Shown in pieces: positions 1-8,660 of a DNA stretch of 64,000 bases (positions are counted from its first letter, which is position 1; every line of letters starts with the position of its first letter). Source of the DNA: Paenibacillus polymyxa (lineage in GTDB: Bacteria > Bacillota > Bacilli > Paenibacillales > Paenibacillaceae); the NCBI RefSeq assembly GCF_018614975.1, contig NZ_JAGGNR010000014.1, positions 248,001 through 312,000 of the forward strand, given 5' to 3'. The notes beneath the pieces were generated by a model. The model made no database searches, was not told the origin of the DNA, and saw only the letters and a list, made by a program, of their open reading frames with translations. A program made the position numbers and the translations under genes.

Positions 1-28
1 TTGATTTCAATACGTTTTCAACCGACAT
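1..28 (-). CDS. glnA: Probable type I glutamine synthetase, N-terminus only
   Basis: Only nine codons lie inside the window (MSVENVLKS), read leftward from an ATG with GGAGG eight bases upstream. The start resembles type I glutamine synthetases (E. coli GlnA begins MSAEHVLTML). A strong promoter and a perfect GlnR/TnrA operator stand upstream, which is what a nitrogen-regulated ammonia-assimilation gene would have. Nine residues cannot prove identity, so the call leans heavily on the regulatory context. Confidence 0.45.
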
Positions 29-106
29 GTATTCGTCCTCCCAAATATTCCGAACATTAAACAACCCCACTAAGAAAATGTCTAAATTCGAATTTTTTCT
101 GTCGTC

Positions 107-136
107 ATTATAAATTTTAAAACATGACATCGTCAA
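107..136 (-). promoter_or_regulatory. Sigma-A promoter of the glnA-like gene
   Basis: On the minus strand, TTGACG (131-136) and TATAAT (107-112) are separated by 18 bases. The pair lies 79-108 bp upstream of the ATG at 28 and about 29 bp downstream of the GlnR-type box. Confidence 0.7.
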
Positions 137-164
137 TACTTATGTAAGGTATTTTTTGAATGTA

Positions 165-181
165 TGTTAGATATACTCACA
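165..181. promoter_or_regulatory. GlnR/TnrA operator
   Basis: TGTTAGATATACTCACA matches the Bacillus-group nitrogen-control consensus TGTNA-N7-TNACA at every fixed position. It lies upstream of the -35 box of the minus-strand gene, a position compatible with activation. Which regulator binds it (GlnR or TnrA) cannot be told from sequence. Confidence 0.75.
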
Positions 182-347
182 TTTTATAAATAATCTAAAT
201 TCATATAACAACTATATTTATATATATTTAACTGGTTTAATGCGGTAAAGCGACCCTTTTTTATCCTATATTATGGAAAAAACTTCACATCATAAATGTT
301 TCTTATCACCATTGATTAATAAATACGTTCAAAACTGCAAAATATGC
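182..347. other. AT-rich intergenic stretch
   Basis: The region between the nitrogen operator and the terminator of the DAHP synthase gene is very AT-rich and holds no open frame with a ribosome site. I see no further structure in it. Confidence 0.6.
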
Positions 348-406
348 AAAAAACCGAGCATCTACCTGATTCCGTTGCAATGAACGAGATCAGAGGAGAT
401 GCCCGG
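348..406 (-). terminator. Terminator of the DAHP synthase gene
   Basis: On the minus strand a long imperfect stem (CCGGGCATCT and CTGAT pairing with ATCAG and AGATGCTCGG) is followed by TTTTTT. It begins about 30 bp after the aroF stop codon. Confidence 0.8.
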
Positions 407-437
407 AATTGATCCAGACCTTGACTATGAATTCTTA

Positions 438-1502
438 TTATACGCCTACACGTGCCGGGAAAAATTCCGCTGGTTGTTTGGCTGTGCTGAATGATTTACC
501 CACGATTGGTGCCAATTTCTCCAGATCCTGCAACAGGTTGGCGAATTGGTCAGGGAACAAGGACTGCACACCATCTCCTGTCATGGAGTTATCCGGATCG
601 GTGTGCATTTCAATGATCAGGCCATTGGCACCCGCAGCAACGGAAGCTTTTGTCATCGGTTCCACCAGTTCACGGCGCCCAGTACCATGACTCGGGTCAG
701 AAATAACTGGCAAATGGCTCAGAGACTGCAGAACAGGGATCGCTGACAGATCCAGCGTATTCCGTGTGTAGGATTCAAACGTACGAATACCACGTTCACA
801 CAGCATAACATTTGGGTTACCACCCGCAAGAATGTATTCAGCCGCATTCAACAATTCATCGTATGTCGCACTGAAGCCACGTTTTAACAATACCGGTTTG
901 CCACACTCGCCCAATTTGCGGAGCAAGTCAAAGTTCTGCATGTTACGTGTACCTACTTGCAGAATATCTGCGTACTCGGCGCAAATATCCACATACTCAG
1001 GTGTCATGACTTCTGTAATGGTCAGTAGATCATGTTTCTTGCCTGCTTCAGCCATCATGATTAATCCCTCTACGCCCGTTCCCTGGAAGCTGTAAGGACC
1101 TGTACGCGGCTTAAATGCACCTCCACGTAACACTTGCCCACCAGCAGCTTTCACAAGCCCGGCAATCTCATCAATCTGTGCAGCGGATTCAACCGCACAT
1201 GGTCCGCCCATGACAACAAGTTCTTTTCCGCCGATATCTACACCTTTGATGGAGATCAACGTATCTTCCGGATGGAAGTCGCGGCTTGCCAATTTGTAGG
1301 ACTTCGAGATTTTAACGACATTCTCGACACCTTTCATTTGGCGAAGATGCTCTTGCATTTTAGGTTCAACTTTACCAATCAAACCAATGATAGTACGATC
1401 CTCTCCGTGAGAAATATGCACCTGAAGCCCTTCTTTTTCAATAACTGAAACGATATCCTGAATCTGTTCCTCCGGTGTAGCCTTGCCTGCAATAACGATC
1501 AT
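438..1502 (-). CDS. aroF: 3-deoxy-7-phosphoheptulonate (DAHP) synthase
   Basis: Condenses phosphoenolpyruvate with erythrose 4-phosphate, the first step of the shikimate pathway. The 354-residue protein has an N-terminal ferredoxin/ACT-like regulatory domain (about residues 1-70), then a KDO8P-type barrel with GGPCAVES, KPRTGPYSFQG and SDPSHGTGRRELVEPM, which carry substrate and metal ligands. The N-domain is of the Thermotoga DAHPS type, where it mediates tyrosine inhibition, rather than the chorismate mutase fusion of B. subtilis AroA. The ATG giving MIVIAGKA is chosen because GGAAGGATGG precedes it; the frame stays open 26 codons upstream with no better start. A sigma-A promoter precedes the gene and a terminator follows it, so it is probably monocistronic. 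Confidence 0.93.
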   Translation of the reverse strand: MIVIAGKATPEEQIQDIVSVIEKEGLQVHISHGEDRTIIGLIGKVEPKMQEHLRQMKGVENVVKISKSYKLASRDFHPEDTLISIKGVDIGGKELVVMGGPCAVESAAQIDEIAGLVKAAGGQVLRGGAFKPRTGPYSFQGTGVEGLIMMAEAGKKHDLLTITEVMTPEYVDICAEYADILQVGTRNMQNFDLLRKLGECGKPVLLKRGFSATYDELLNAAEYILAGGNPNVMLCERGIRTFESYTRNTLDLSAIPVLQSLSHLPVISDPSHGTGRRELVEPMTKASVAAGANGLIIEMHTDPDNSMTGDGVQSLFPDQFANLLQDLEKLAPIVGKSFSTAKQPAEFFPARVGV

Positions 1503-1623
1503 ATTAATTCCCATCCTTCCTTGTATGAGAGCACAATCATTTCTTAACGTGCGTCTAATTAAATATAAAAACTCTGTCACGCTTAAACGCTTGTTCGCTT
1601 TTAAGCTTTTATCCGTTAAAGTG

Positions 1624-1652
1624 AATATACCATAGTTATCTTATTGCGTCAA
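1624..1652 (-). promoter_or_regulatory. Sigma-A promoter of aroF
   Basis: Minus-strand TTGACG (1647-1652), 17-base spacer, TATATT (1624-1629). This leaves a leader of roughly 115 nt before the aroF start, in which I see no recognised riboswitch. Confidence 0.75.
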
Positions 1653-1676
1653 GGTACACATTCCTTATCCATATAC

Positions 1677-1733
1677 AAAAAGAACCCTGCTCCACAGGCT
1701 CCGACATTCGGATCTGCGTAACAGGATTCTTCT
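1677..1733 (-). terminator. Terminator of ispH
   Basis: AAGAATCCTG pairs with CAGGGTTCTT across an inner hairpin, and the stem runs into TTTTT on the minus strand, about 60 bp after the ispH stop. Confidence 0.75.
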
Positions 1734-1793
1734 CATTCACATCTCGTTTGCATTTCACATACACTTAGGACTTACTTTAACATTAGCTGTGCC

Positions 1794-2747
1794 CTACGGT
1801 GTACGTGTTTTTTCTCTAACTGGAGGCAGCAGTTTGCTCATGTTCACGGTACGTTTGATCTCCCACGTCTCCGGCTTGTCATGTTCATACTGCTCCAGGT
1901 AAAGGATGACTTCCTTCGTAATCGGTGTTGGTGTTGATGCACCCGAAGTAACCGCCACCTTATTTACACCTTTCAGCCATTCTTGCTGAATCTCGGAAAC
2001 ATCGGATACACGGTAGGCCGTAACCCCCGCGATCTCCTCCGACACTTGTGCCAGACGGTTGGAGTTATTGCTACGAGGATCACCCACAACGATCACCAGA
2101 TCCGCTTGACCTGCCTGTTCAGCAACAGCTTCCTGACGAACCTGAGTTGCGAGGCAAATCTCATTATGAATCTCAGCGCCCGGAAACTTCTCCAGCAAAC
2201 GGCTCATAATGTGTTTGATATCCCACTGGCTCATCGTTGTCTGATTCGTAATAAGGATTTTGCCTGGAGGTACGTTCAGTTCTTCGATCTCTTCTTCCTT
2301 CTCGATCAGATGAACGAGGTCTGGTGCAACACCTACGGCACCTTCTGGTTCAGGGTGATTCTTTTTGCCAATATAGATGATCTGATAACCTTCTGCCGTC
2401 TTCTCCCGAATGAGATCATGGGTCTTGGTGACATCAGGGCATGTTGCATCCACTGTTGTCAACCCTTTGTCACGTGCCAGCTTGCGCACTTCAGGAGATA
2501 CACCGTGAGCTGTGAAAATAATCGTGCCACTCTCCACTTGGCTCAAAATATCCATCCGGTTTGGACCATCCAATGTGATAATACCTTCATCTTCAAAGGA
2601 ATCCGTCACATGTTGGTTATGCACAATCATACCCAATATATAAATAGGTCGTGGTAAATCCAGATTGCGTGCCGCTTGACGCGCGAGCACCATCGCATCC
2701 ACAACGCCGTAACAATATCCCCGCGGCGAAATTCGCAGTACTTCCAC
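1794..2747 (-). CDS. ispH: 4-hydroxy-3-methylbut-2-enyl diphosphate reductase
   Basis: Last enzyme of the methylerythritol phosphate pathway, making IPP and DMAPP; an iron-sulfur protein. The three cluster cysteines are visible: C12 in RGYCYG, then DATCPDV and NEICLAT. HTHG-like and HPEPEG substrate motifs are also present. A GTG start at [12 protein letters not shown] gives 317 residues, close to B. subtilis IspH (314). The frame stays open for 42 more codons upstream, but that would run through the gene's own promoter and palindrome into the histidine kinase gene, and GGGTGG sits just before this GTG. A terminator follows. Confidence 0.92.
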   Translation of the reverse strand: MEVLRISPRGYCYGVVDAMVLARQAARNLDLPRPIYILGMIVHNQHVTDSFEDEGIITLDGPNRMDILSQVESGTIIFTAHGVSPEVRKLARDKGLTTVDATCPDVTKTHDLIREKTAEGYQIIYIGKKNHPEPEGAVGVAPDLVHLIEKEEEIEELNVPPGKILITNQTTMSQWDIKHIMSRLLEKFPGAEIHNEICLATQVRQEAVAEQAGQADLVIVVGDPRSNNSNRLAQVSEEIAGVTAYRVSDVSEIQQEWLKGVNKVAVTSGASTPTPITKEVILYLEQYEHDKPETWEIKRTVNMSKLLPPVREKTRTP

Positions 2748-2771
2748 TTGGTTGCCACCCGCTTTCTTTCT

Positions 2772-2785
2772 CGGCAACGTTGCCG
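2772..2785. promoter_or_regulatory. Palindrome in the ispH 5' leader
   Basis: CGGCAACGTTGCCG is a perfect 14-bp palindrome between the ispH -10 box and its start codon. It could be an operator or a chance restriction-like palindrome; no regulator is known to me for it. Confidence 0.4.
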
Positions 2786-2805
2786 ATGTAATTGCAGTCC
2801 TGTCT

Positions 2806-2834
2806 ATTATACCTTTATTCGATAGGCGGAGCAA
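2806..2834 (-). promoter_or_regulatory. Sigma-A promoter of ispH
   Basis: Minus-strand TTGCTC (2829-2834), 17-base spacer, TATAAT (2806-2811). The -35 box lies within the last codons of the upstream histidine kinase gene. Confidence 0.65.
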
Positions 2835-4275
2835 AGACAACCGGCAACCAGATAATAAAGGTGGTTCCTTCTCCACGTCTGGTCACAACCTCAACCGATC
2901 CATGGTGTTCCTCAATAATCCACTTCGCAATCGAAAGTCCCAGACCGATGCCCGGTGTCGCCCCACGGGATTCATCTGCCCGATAGAAGCGATCAAAGAT
3001 GAACGGCACTTCGTCCCGATCCATCCCAATACCGGTGTCGCTGATACGTAGCCCCACCTGTCCCTTGTATAATACGGCATCCAGCGTCACAGAGCCTTCA
3101 GGTGTGTATTTAAACGCATTTTCAATGAAAATAAACAGCATCTGTTGCAGATAGTCCTTACTACCGTTCACATAAATGCCGTTAAGGATGGAGAAATCTC
3201 CTGGAAGCCAGTCTGCCTGACGATCCAGAAATTGTGCTCTGCGTGCCACTTCCTGTACGAGAATCTGCAGCGGGATCGGATTCAGTTCAATTTTCTGACC
3301 CGTATCCGCTCTCGCCAGCGATAACATGTCGCTGATCAGCCTGCTCATACGTTTTCCCTCGTCCGCCATGTCTTCAATGGCTTCCAGCGACATTTGTTTA
3401 ACGGTCTCCTCATCCAGATTCGGGCGGTCGGTTCCCTCCTGATCCCATAACTTCTTCAGAAAGTCAACATTCCCGCGAATGGTGGTCAGCGGCGTACGCA
3501 GTTCATGGGATGCATCGGATACAAAGCGGCGCTGGGCAGCATTCGTCTCCTCCAAACCACGGAATGACAATTCTGTACGCTCAAGCATATTATTCACCGT
3601 TTCAATCAGACGCCCGATCTCATCCTTAGGCCCCGTATATTGAATACGTACACTTAAGTCATCTCCCGATTGAATCTGATTAGCAGCATCAATGACATTC
3701 ACGAGCGGACGCATCGACTTGCGGGCCAGAACGAGACCTGAGGTAATAGCGAGGGCCATCGCTACCAGCCAGCCAAAAACCAAAATATTAAGCAATGCTT
3801 CCAGCAAGCGCTCCTGTGAACTTACATTTGCTCCTACCTGAAGAATTCCACGTACTTCATTGGTACCCTGAAGAGAAAGGGGGAGCTGATTCACCAGAAA
3901 CGGTGTACCATCCACATAGATCTTGGATATCCCTCGGTCTTTAAGTATCTCATTGGCTTTTAATACCGGAAACTGAATCCCTAGTTTCTCCATATTACCG
4001 GAAATTCTGCCTGAACGACTCTGATAATCCCAGAGTTGAATATAGATTTGTGCCTCCTGAAGCTGACTCTCTGTAAATGGGTCCAGGTCCAGCGACTGTG
4101 AGAGAGGATTAACACCAATTTGCTCTGTAATCCGGGTACTCTTCACCTTCAATTGCTGTTCGACTTCCTGGTAGGAGTTAAAATAAACAAAGGCATAGAT
4201 TACAACGCCCCAAAAGATAAGAACAGCCGCCAAAATGCCAGAATACCATGCGGTTAGTCTTAACCGGATGGACAT
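2815..4275 (-). CDS. Sensor histidine kinase (HAMP, HisKA)
   Basis: Membrane sensor of a two-component pair. The 486 residues hold a TM segment (about 10-32), an extracytoplasmic region (33-160), a second TM (163-185), a HAMP linker, the phospho-acceptor His257 in [15 protein letters not shown], and an ATPase domain with an N box ([11 protein letters not shown]) and G boxes ([19 protein letters not shown]). The ATG one base after the regulator stop codon is preferred over an in-frame GTG 12 bases upstream because GAGAGGTG is correctly spaced for it. It is co-transcribed with the regulator. Neighbouring htrA suggests an envelope protein-stress role like CssS or MprB, which is inference. Confidence 0.9.
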   Translation of the reverse strand: MSIRLRLTAWYSGILAAVLIFWGVVIYAFVYFNSYQEVEQQLKVKSTRITEQIGVNPLSQSLDLDPFTESQLQEAQIYIQLWDYQSRSGRISGNMEKLGIQFPVLKANEILKDRGISKIYVDGTPFLVNQLPLSLQGTNEVRGILQVGANVSSQERLLEALLNILVFGWLVAMALAITSGLVLARKSMRPLVNVIDAANQIQSGDDLSVRIQYTGPKDEIGRLIETVNNMLERTELSFRGLEETNAAQRRFVSDASHELRTPLTTIRGNVDFLKKLWDQEGTDRPNLDEETVKQMSLEAIEDMADEGKRMSRLISDMLSLARADTGQKIELNPIPLQILVQEVARRAQFLDRQADWLPGDFSILNGIYVNGSKDYLQQMLFIFIENAFKYTPEGSVTLDAVLYKGQVGLRISDTGIGMDRDEVPFIFDRFYRADESRGATPGIGLGLSIAKWIIEEHHGSVEVVTRRGEGTTFIIWLPVVFAPPIE

Positions 4276-4276
4276 A

Positions 4277-4966
4277 TCAGGAGTCACCTCTCAGAATATA
4301 GCCGGCTCCCCGGATGGTCTGGATTAAACGCTTACCACCGTATTCTTCGGTCTTCTGTCTGAGCATGGCAATGTACACTTCAAGCACGTTGGACTCACCG
4401 CTATAATCATAACCCCAGATTTTATCCATAATCAGATCACGGGACAGTACCCGTCTTGGATTTTGCATGAACAGATTTAACAGCTCGAATTCCTTGGCCG
4501 TCAGCTCCAGACGTTGCCCATCTCGGAATACTTCACGTGAGTCATTGTCCAAAATGATATCTTCATACATTAAGCGGTTGTCCGGCGTACCCCCACTATC
4601 AGACTTGCGGCGCAGCAATGCCCGGACACGTGCCAATAATTCTTCCAGCGCAAAAGGTTTTACAAGGTAGTCATCGGCTCCCGTGTCCAGTCCGGTCACC
4701 CGGCTCTGTACTTCATCCTTGGCTGTCAACATCAGCACAGGCACTTTGCTGCCTGCTTCTCTCAATCTCCGACATACCTCAAATCCGTCAATCTGCGGCA
4801 TCATCACATCCAGCACAACGATGTCCGGCTCCTTGTCCATCAGTTTGCTGAGGCCTTCGGCTCCATTGGAAGCGGTCTGTACCTCATATCCTTCAAAAGC
4901 CAGCCCCCGGCGGAGCATGGATACAATTTTTTCGTCATCATCCACAATCAAAATAGTTGAACGCAT
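4277..4966 (-). CDS. OmpR/PhoB-family response regulator
   Basis: The 229-residue regulator has a receiver domain with acidic pocket DDD (10-11), phospho-acceptor Asp53 in VVLDVMMP, Thr in MLTAKD and Lys in VKPF, followed by a winged-helix DNA-binding domain (about 130-225, ELTAKEFELL and IRGAGYIL). AAAGGAG is well spaced before the ATG. It forms an operon with the kinase and lies just downstream of htrA, separated by that gene's terminator. The 11-bp-period direct repeat upstream of htrA is a plausible target; that link is inferred. Confidence 0.92.
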   Translation of the reverse strand: MRSTILIVDDDEKIVSMLRRGLAFEGYEVQTASNGAEGLSKLMDKEPDIVVLDVMMPQIDGFEVCRRLREAGSKVPVLMLTAKDEVQSRVTGLDTGADDYLVKPFALEELLARVRALLRRKSDSGGTPDNRLMYEDIILDNDSREVFRDGQRLELTAKEFELLNLFMQNPRRVLSRDLIMDKIWGYDYSGESNVLEVYIAMLRQKTEEYGGKRLIQTIRGAGYILRGDS

Positions 4967-5084
4967 GGTCTTTCTCCTTTATCCTAACGTTTTATCCCAT
5001 TGTAACAGGCAGAAGCACAATCTGCATCTTCAAGTAAAAGTCTCCAGTCAAGCGTGCTCCATTGTTATCCCGTTAGTTCAGGGC

Positions 5085-5117
5085 AAAAAAACGGAAGGGC
5101 CTTCAAACCCTTCCGTT
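5085..5117 (-). terminator. Terminator of htrA
   Basis: A perfect nine-base stem (ACGGAAGGG/CCCTTCCGT) with a short loop, followed by TTTTTT on the minus strand, about 20 bp after the htrA stop. Confidence 0.88.
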
Positions 5118-5138
5118 CTGTTAATCCTTGCCCCATAT

Positions 5139-6803
5139 TTATGGTTGCTGCTGTTGTGTGCCTGTTGTTTGTGAAGTATCAAAATCATTTTTGTTGCCGA
5201 TTTTGATTTTCAGATCCATTTTCTTACCGTCACGCACCACGTTTAATGTCACTTCACTGCCGATTTCCTGTTTCTTGATAAAATCAATCAGATCCTGACT
5301 TGTGGCGTACGGCGTACCGTTGGCACCTGTGATGATGTCATATGCACGAAGATCTGCTTGGTAAGCCGGTGATTGGAAGATCGTGCTGGCTACGACAGAA
5401 CCTTCGGTAATATCTGTTCCCATTTGTTTAGCAACTTCAGGCGTGAGAGCCATCAGAGATGCACCGATAAAGGGTACTGGCTCTTTAGGAACTTCTTTGT
5501 TCTCTTTAAGATATTTAACAGCTTCAGAGATGACGCTCGACGGGATTGCAAAACCAATACCCTGTGCATCTGCGCTTACTGCAACGTTCATTCCGATAAC
5601 TTCCCCATTCAGGTTAAGCAACGGACCACCCGAGTTACCCGGATTAATCGAAGCATCTGTTTGCAGCAAATGGCTGTACTCACGTGTTTTTCCTGTTTCT
5701 TCATCTGGAATGCTGATCGTACGTTCTTTGGCACTCAGTACACCTGCTGTAACGGTGTGTTCGAATCCTTCAGGGTTACCGATAGCTACAAGCCACTCAC
5801 CGACTTGAGTACTATTGGAATCACCCAGTGGAGCTACAGGGAACGCATCGTCACCACTGTTTTTCTCAATTTTTAATACAGCTAGATCCAGATCAAAGCT
5901 GCTTCCTAGCAGTTTAGCTTCATAAGGCTTGCTGTTGTTCTCCAGCGTTACCTGGATTACGTCTGCACCCTGAACAACGTGTTGATTCGTCAGGATATAT
6001 CCTTCTTTGTCAAAAATGAACCCGGAACCAATGCCCATAGGCACAAGCTGATTACTGCCTTGTGGTTGCTGGCTTTGGCCTTGATTGCCTTCCGTTCCGC
6101 CGCCATTACCAAAGAAGTATTGGTACAGCGGATCACTTGTATTTGATCCACCCTGACCCATTCCTGTACGTGAGGACTGCTTCGCGAGTGTTTCGATTTT
6201 GACGACAGCCGGACTTGTACTTGTTACTACGGAAGACACATCTTCTTTGCCTGTTGGCAGTAACGACGCTGTCACATTGTTGCCTCCGCCTGTGTTTGTG
6301 GACGCTTCCTGTCCAGAGCTTTGATTACCTGTGTTCGTAAGTGCAGTCTCCGGTGTGAACATGTTTGTTCTATCGGCTGTGTACATGAGAACGGTAATGA
6401 CCAGCATACCGGCAATAAAGGAAAATAGAAGTGATCTTACGGAAGAGCGCGGCTTGCGGTTATTATAGTTCCAGTTGCCTTTGCCGCCATTCCCTTGATC
6501 TCCACCGTTACCTGAACCGTTTCCGCCGCCTCCTGATGATCTTTTCGCTTGTTCGGATGATTCACTATTATAGTAAGTAGGTACCGGTCTCACCGGATCA
6601 GGTTTTGTAATCTCTACATTTCCTTCTTCACGCTGATTATTGCTTCCCGTGTGATTTGCTGTATCTTCCTGATTCACGGACTGAAAAGGTCCATAAGAAT
6701 AATAATAGGAGGATTCGTCCGTTCCGGAAGAATTGCGATTCTCCGTTTGTTTGATTTCATTTTCCTCGTCTTGACGGTTCGATCTATAGTTGCGTTCGTC
6801 CAT
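5139..6803 (-). CDS. htrA: Membrane-anchored HtrA/DegP-type serine protease
   Basis: Envelope quality-control protease of 554 residues. A long low-complexity cytoplasmic head rich in Gly, Asn and Ser (1-120) precedes one TM segment (about 123-141). The trypsin-like domain has His275 (TNQHVV), Asp306 (DLDLAVL) and Ser391 (GNSGGP), and a C-terminal PDZ domain (about 445-540) ends in a Gln-rich tail. The order matches the B. subtilis HtrA family. GGGAGG precedes the ATG. Its neighbour is a two-component system, and a TTAAGGT direct repeat sits upstream, so stress induction by that system is likely but unproven. Confidence 0.93.
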   Translation of the reverse strand: MDERNYRSNRQDEENEIKQTENRNSSGTDESSYYYSYGPFQSVNQEDTANHTGSNNQREEGNVEITKPDPVRPVPTYYNSESSEQAKRSSGGGGNGSGNGGDQGNGGKGNWNYNNRKPRSSVRSLLFSFIAGMLVITVLMYTADRTNMFTPETALTNTGNQSSGQEASTNTGGGNNVTASLLPTGKEDVSSVVTSTSPAVVKIETLAKQSSRTGMGQGGSNTSDPLYQYFFGNGGGTEGNQGQSQQPQGSNQLVPMGIGSGFIFDKEGYILTNQHVVQGADVIQVTLENNSKPYEAKLLGSSFDLDLAVLKIEKNSGDDAFPVAPLGDSNSTQVGEWLVAIGNPEGFEHTVTAGVLSAKERTISIPDEETGKTREYSHLLQTDASINPGNSGGPLLNLNGEVIGMNVAVSADAQGIGFAIPSSVISEAVKYLKENKEVPKEPVPFIGASLMALTPEVAKQMGTDITEGSVVASTIFQSPAYQADLRAYDIITGANGTPYATSQDLIDFIKKQEIGSEVTLNVVRDGKKMDLKIKIGNKNDFDTSQTTGTQQQQP

Positions 6804-6870
6804 GCCTCTCTACCTCCCAATCTCTTATTCACAAGAGATATTCTTTAACTGTTCTTATTTTGTACTTTAA

Positions 6871-6888
6871 ACCTTAACCGTACCTTAA
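6871..6888. promoter_or_regulatory. Direct repeat upstream of htrA
   Basis: On the minus strand TTAAGGT occurs twice, 11 bp apart start to start (4-base gap). One-helical-turn direct repeats are the usual binding pattern of OmpR/PhoB-type regulators, and one is encoded immediately downstream. It lies about 70-85 bp upstream of the htrA start. Confidence 0.5.
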
Positions 6889-6950
6889 AAACAATTAAAA
6901 AGGAGATAAAAGCACGTAAGAATAGATTCTTTTCCCCGTCATGACAGCAT

Positions 6951-7613
6951 TTACCCTTTCGTTTTCACCCAACCCTGACGATGCGCATAGATGGCCAATT
7001 GTGTACGATCATCCATCTCACATTTCATCAGCAGATTACTCACATGTGTTTTGACGGTTTTGATACTGATATGTAATTCTTCTCCAATGTCTTTGTTGGT
7101 CTTTCCCTCTGCAATAAGCAGCAACACTTCCTTCTCCCGTTCAGTCAGACCTGATTCACTCTCTCTCGCTGTACGTTGCCTGATTCCCCGAGTTAATGCC
7201 TGCGACACATCACCTGTCATCACAGGCATACCTCTGTAAGCCCCTTGAAGAGCATAGATCAGTTCTTCAGCAGAGACTGTCTTGAGTACATAACTTACCG
7301 CACCCGCTTCAATCGCTTGCACGACAAGATCATCTTCCAGAAAACTGGTGAGCATCACAATCTTCATCCCTGGAAATTCAGTCATGATGGCTTGTGTTGC
7401 TTCAGCGCCATTCATTATGGGCATCATCAGATCCATGAGGATCAGGTCCGGCATTTCACTATCATTTAACTTACGCAACTGATCAAGTGCATCCTGCCCG
7501 TGACCCGCTTCTCCCATCACATGAAAAGTAGGTTCCAGCATCAGATACGTTTTCAGCCCCATTCGTACCATGTCATGGTCATCCACAATCATTACGTTTA
7601 CTTTCCCACTCAT
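6951..7613 (-). CDS. liaR: LiaR-type response regulator
   Basis: A NarL/LuxR-family regulator of 220 residues: receiver domain with DDHD (11-14) and phospho-acceptor Asp61 (LILMDLMMP), and a C-terminal LuxR helix-turn-helix (about 150-215, LTEREKEVLLLIAEGKTNKDIG). It is third in a liaF-liaS-liaR operon that senses cell-envelope damage in Firmicutes. GGGGGAGA precedes the ATG, with 18 bp separating it from liaS. Confidence 0.92.
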   Translation of the reverse strand: MSGKVNVMIVDDHDMVRMGLKTYLMLEPTFHVMGEAGHGQDALDQLRKLNDSEMPDLILMDLMMPIMNGAEATQAIMTEFPGMKIVMLTSFLEDDLVVQAIEAGAVSYVLKTVSAEELIYALQGAYRGMPVMTGDVSQALTRGIRQRTARESESGLTEREKEVLLLIAEGKTNKDIGEELHISIKTVKTHVSNLLMKCEMDDRTQLAIYAHRQGWVKTKG

Positions 7614-7631
7614 TCCGTCTCCCCCTCTAGA

Positions 7632-8657
7632 TCATTCAGAAACATTCGGAAATTTCGGGATCAATACCCTTACCGTCGTTCCCGCTCCCGGCTTTGATAT
7701 AATCTGAACTTGTCCCCCAAGCTTCTCCGCCCGTTCACGCATGGTAGATAAACCATATGAACCTGGACGCTCAGCTTGCTGCAAAAATCCCTGACCATCA
7801 TCGCTGATGCTCATGCTGATTTGATGTTCACTCTCCCGTATGGACAGACTGACCACTCCCGCCTCTGCATGCTTCACGACATTGGCAACCGCCTCCTGAA
7901 TAACAAGAAACAGCTGGTGCTCAATGGCATCCGAGATTCCGCCATCCAGTTCCAGCTCTTTCACACCTTTAAGACCATTCTGCCTGCAATAATCAGGAAA
8001 CCAGCTATCCAGTGCAGCGGTGAGGTCACGCCCTTCCAGCTCCACCGGTCGAAGTTGGGCAATCAGTCCTCGCATCTGACGCTGTGCAATATGTGACATC
8101 TGGATCAACTGGTCCAGTACTTTACCACCATGTTCCGGATTCATCTCCAGCAGACGCGGCAAGGACGAAGCCGACATATGCATGGCAAACAGCTGCTGGC
8201 TCACCGTATCATGGAGGTCCCTTGCCATACGTTTGCGTTCTTCCAGTACAGCGCGCTCCGAGGCTTGTTCCTTCTCGATGACTTCCTGCTCACCAAGGCG
8301 CTGAAGCAGTCTCATCTTTTTCTCAATCGAATCCATCATGACATTGAACTCCTGATAGACACGACCGAATGAAGCGTCATCTGCTTCAGGCATGCGCACC
8401 GCCAGATTACCCTTGGACACTTTCAACATGTTGAGATCAAGCAGATCGATCTTGCGTTGAAGTCGTAATGCAGCGATATATCCGGTGATAACGGTGGCCA
8501 GCACAACAACGGCAACATAGGTCCATGCCCGCTGACGACCAGCCACCATCAATACCTCTCCATACAATAGATAGAATCCGCCCAGCGTAATCAGACCAGT
8601 TAGCGCAAAATACATCATCAGTTCCCATTTATTAGCCTTGAGAATCGTTCGAATCAT
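7632..8657 (-). CDS. liaS: LiaS-type sensor histidine kinase
   Basis: A 341-residue kinase with two TM segments (about 13-33 and 45-64) and a very short extracytoplasmic loop typical of intramembrane-sensing kinases. It has a HAMP region, HisKA_3 dimerisation with phospho-acceptor His149 (RKRMARDLHD), and an ATPase domain (DDGQGF; GSYGLSTMRERA). Its start lies three bases after the liaF stop, with AAGGTGGG as ribosome site inside liaF. In the known system LiaF restrains LiaS until envelope stress, for instance lipid II-binding antibiotics. Confidence 0.92.
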   Translation of the reverse strand: MIRTILKANKWELMMYFALTGLITLGGFYLLYGEVLMVAGRQRAWTYVAVVVLATVITGYIAALRLQRKIDLLDLNMLKVSKGNLAVRMPEADDASFGRVYQEFNVMMDSIEKKMRLLQRLGEQEVIEKEQASERAVLEERKRMARDLHDTVSQQLFAMHMSASSLPRLLEMNPEHGGKVLDQLIQMSHIAQRQMRGLIAQLRPVELEGRDLTAALDSWFPDYCRQNGLKGVKELELDGGISDAIEHQLFLVIQEAVANVVKHAEAGVVSLSIRESEHQISMSISDDGQGFLQQAERPGSYGLSTMRERAEKLGGQVQIISKPGAGTTVRVLIPKFPNVSE

Positions 8658-8660
8658 GCG

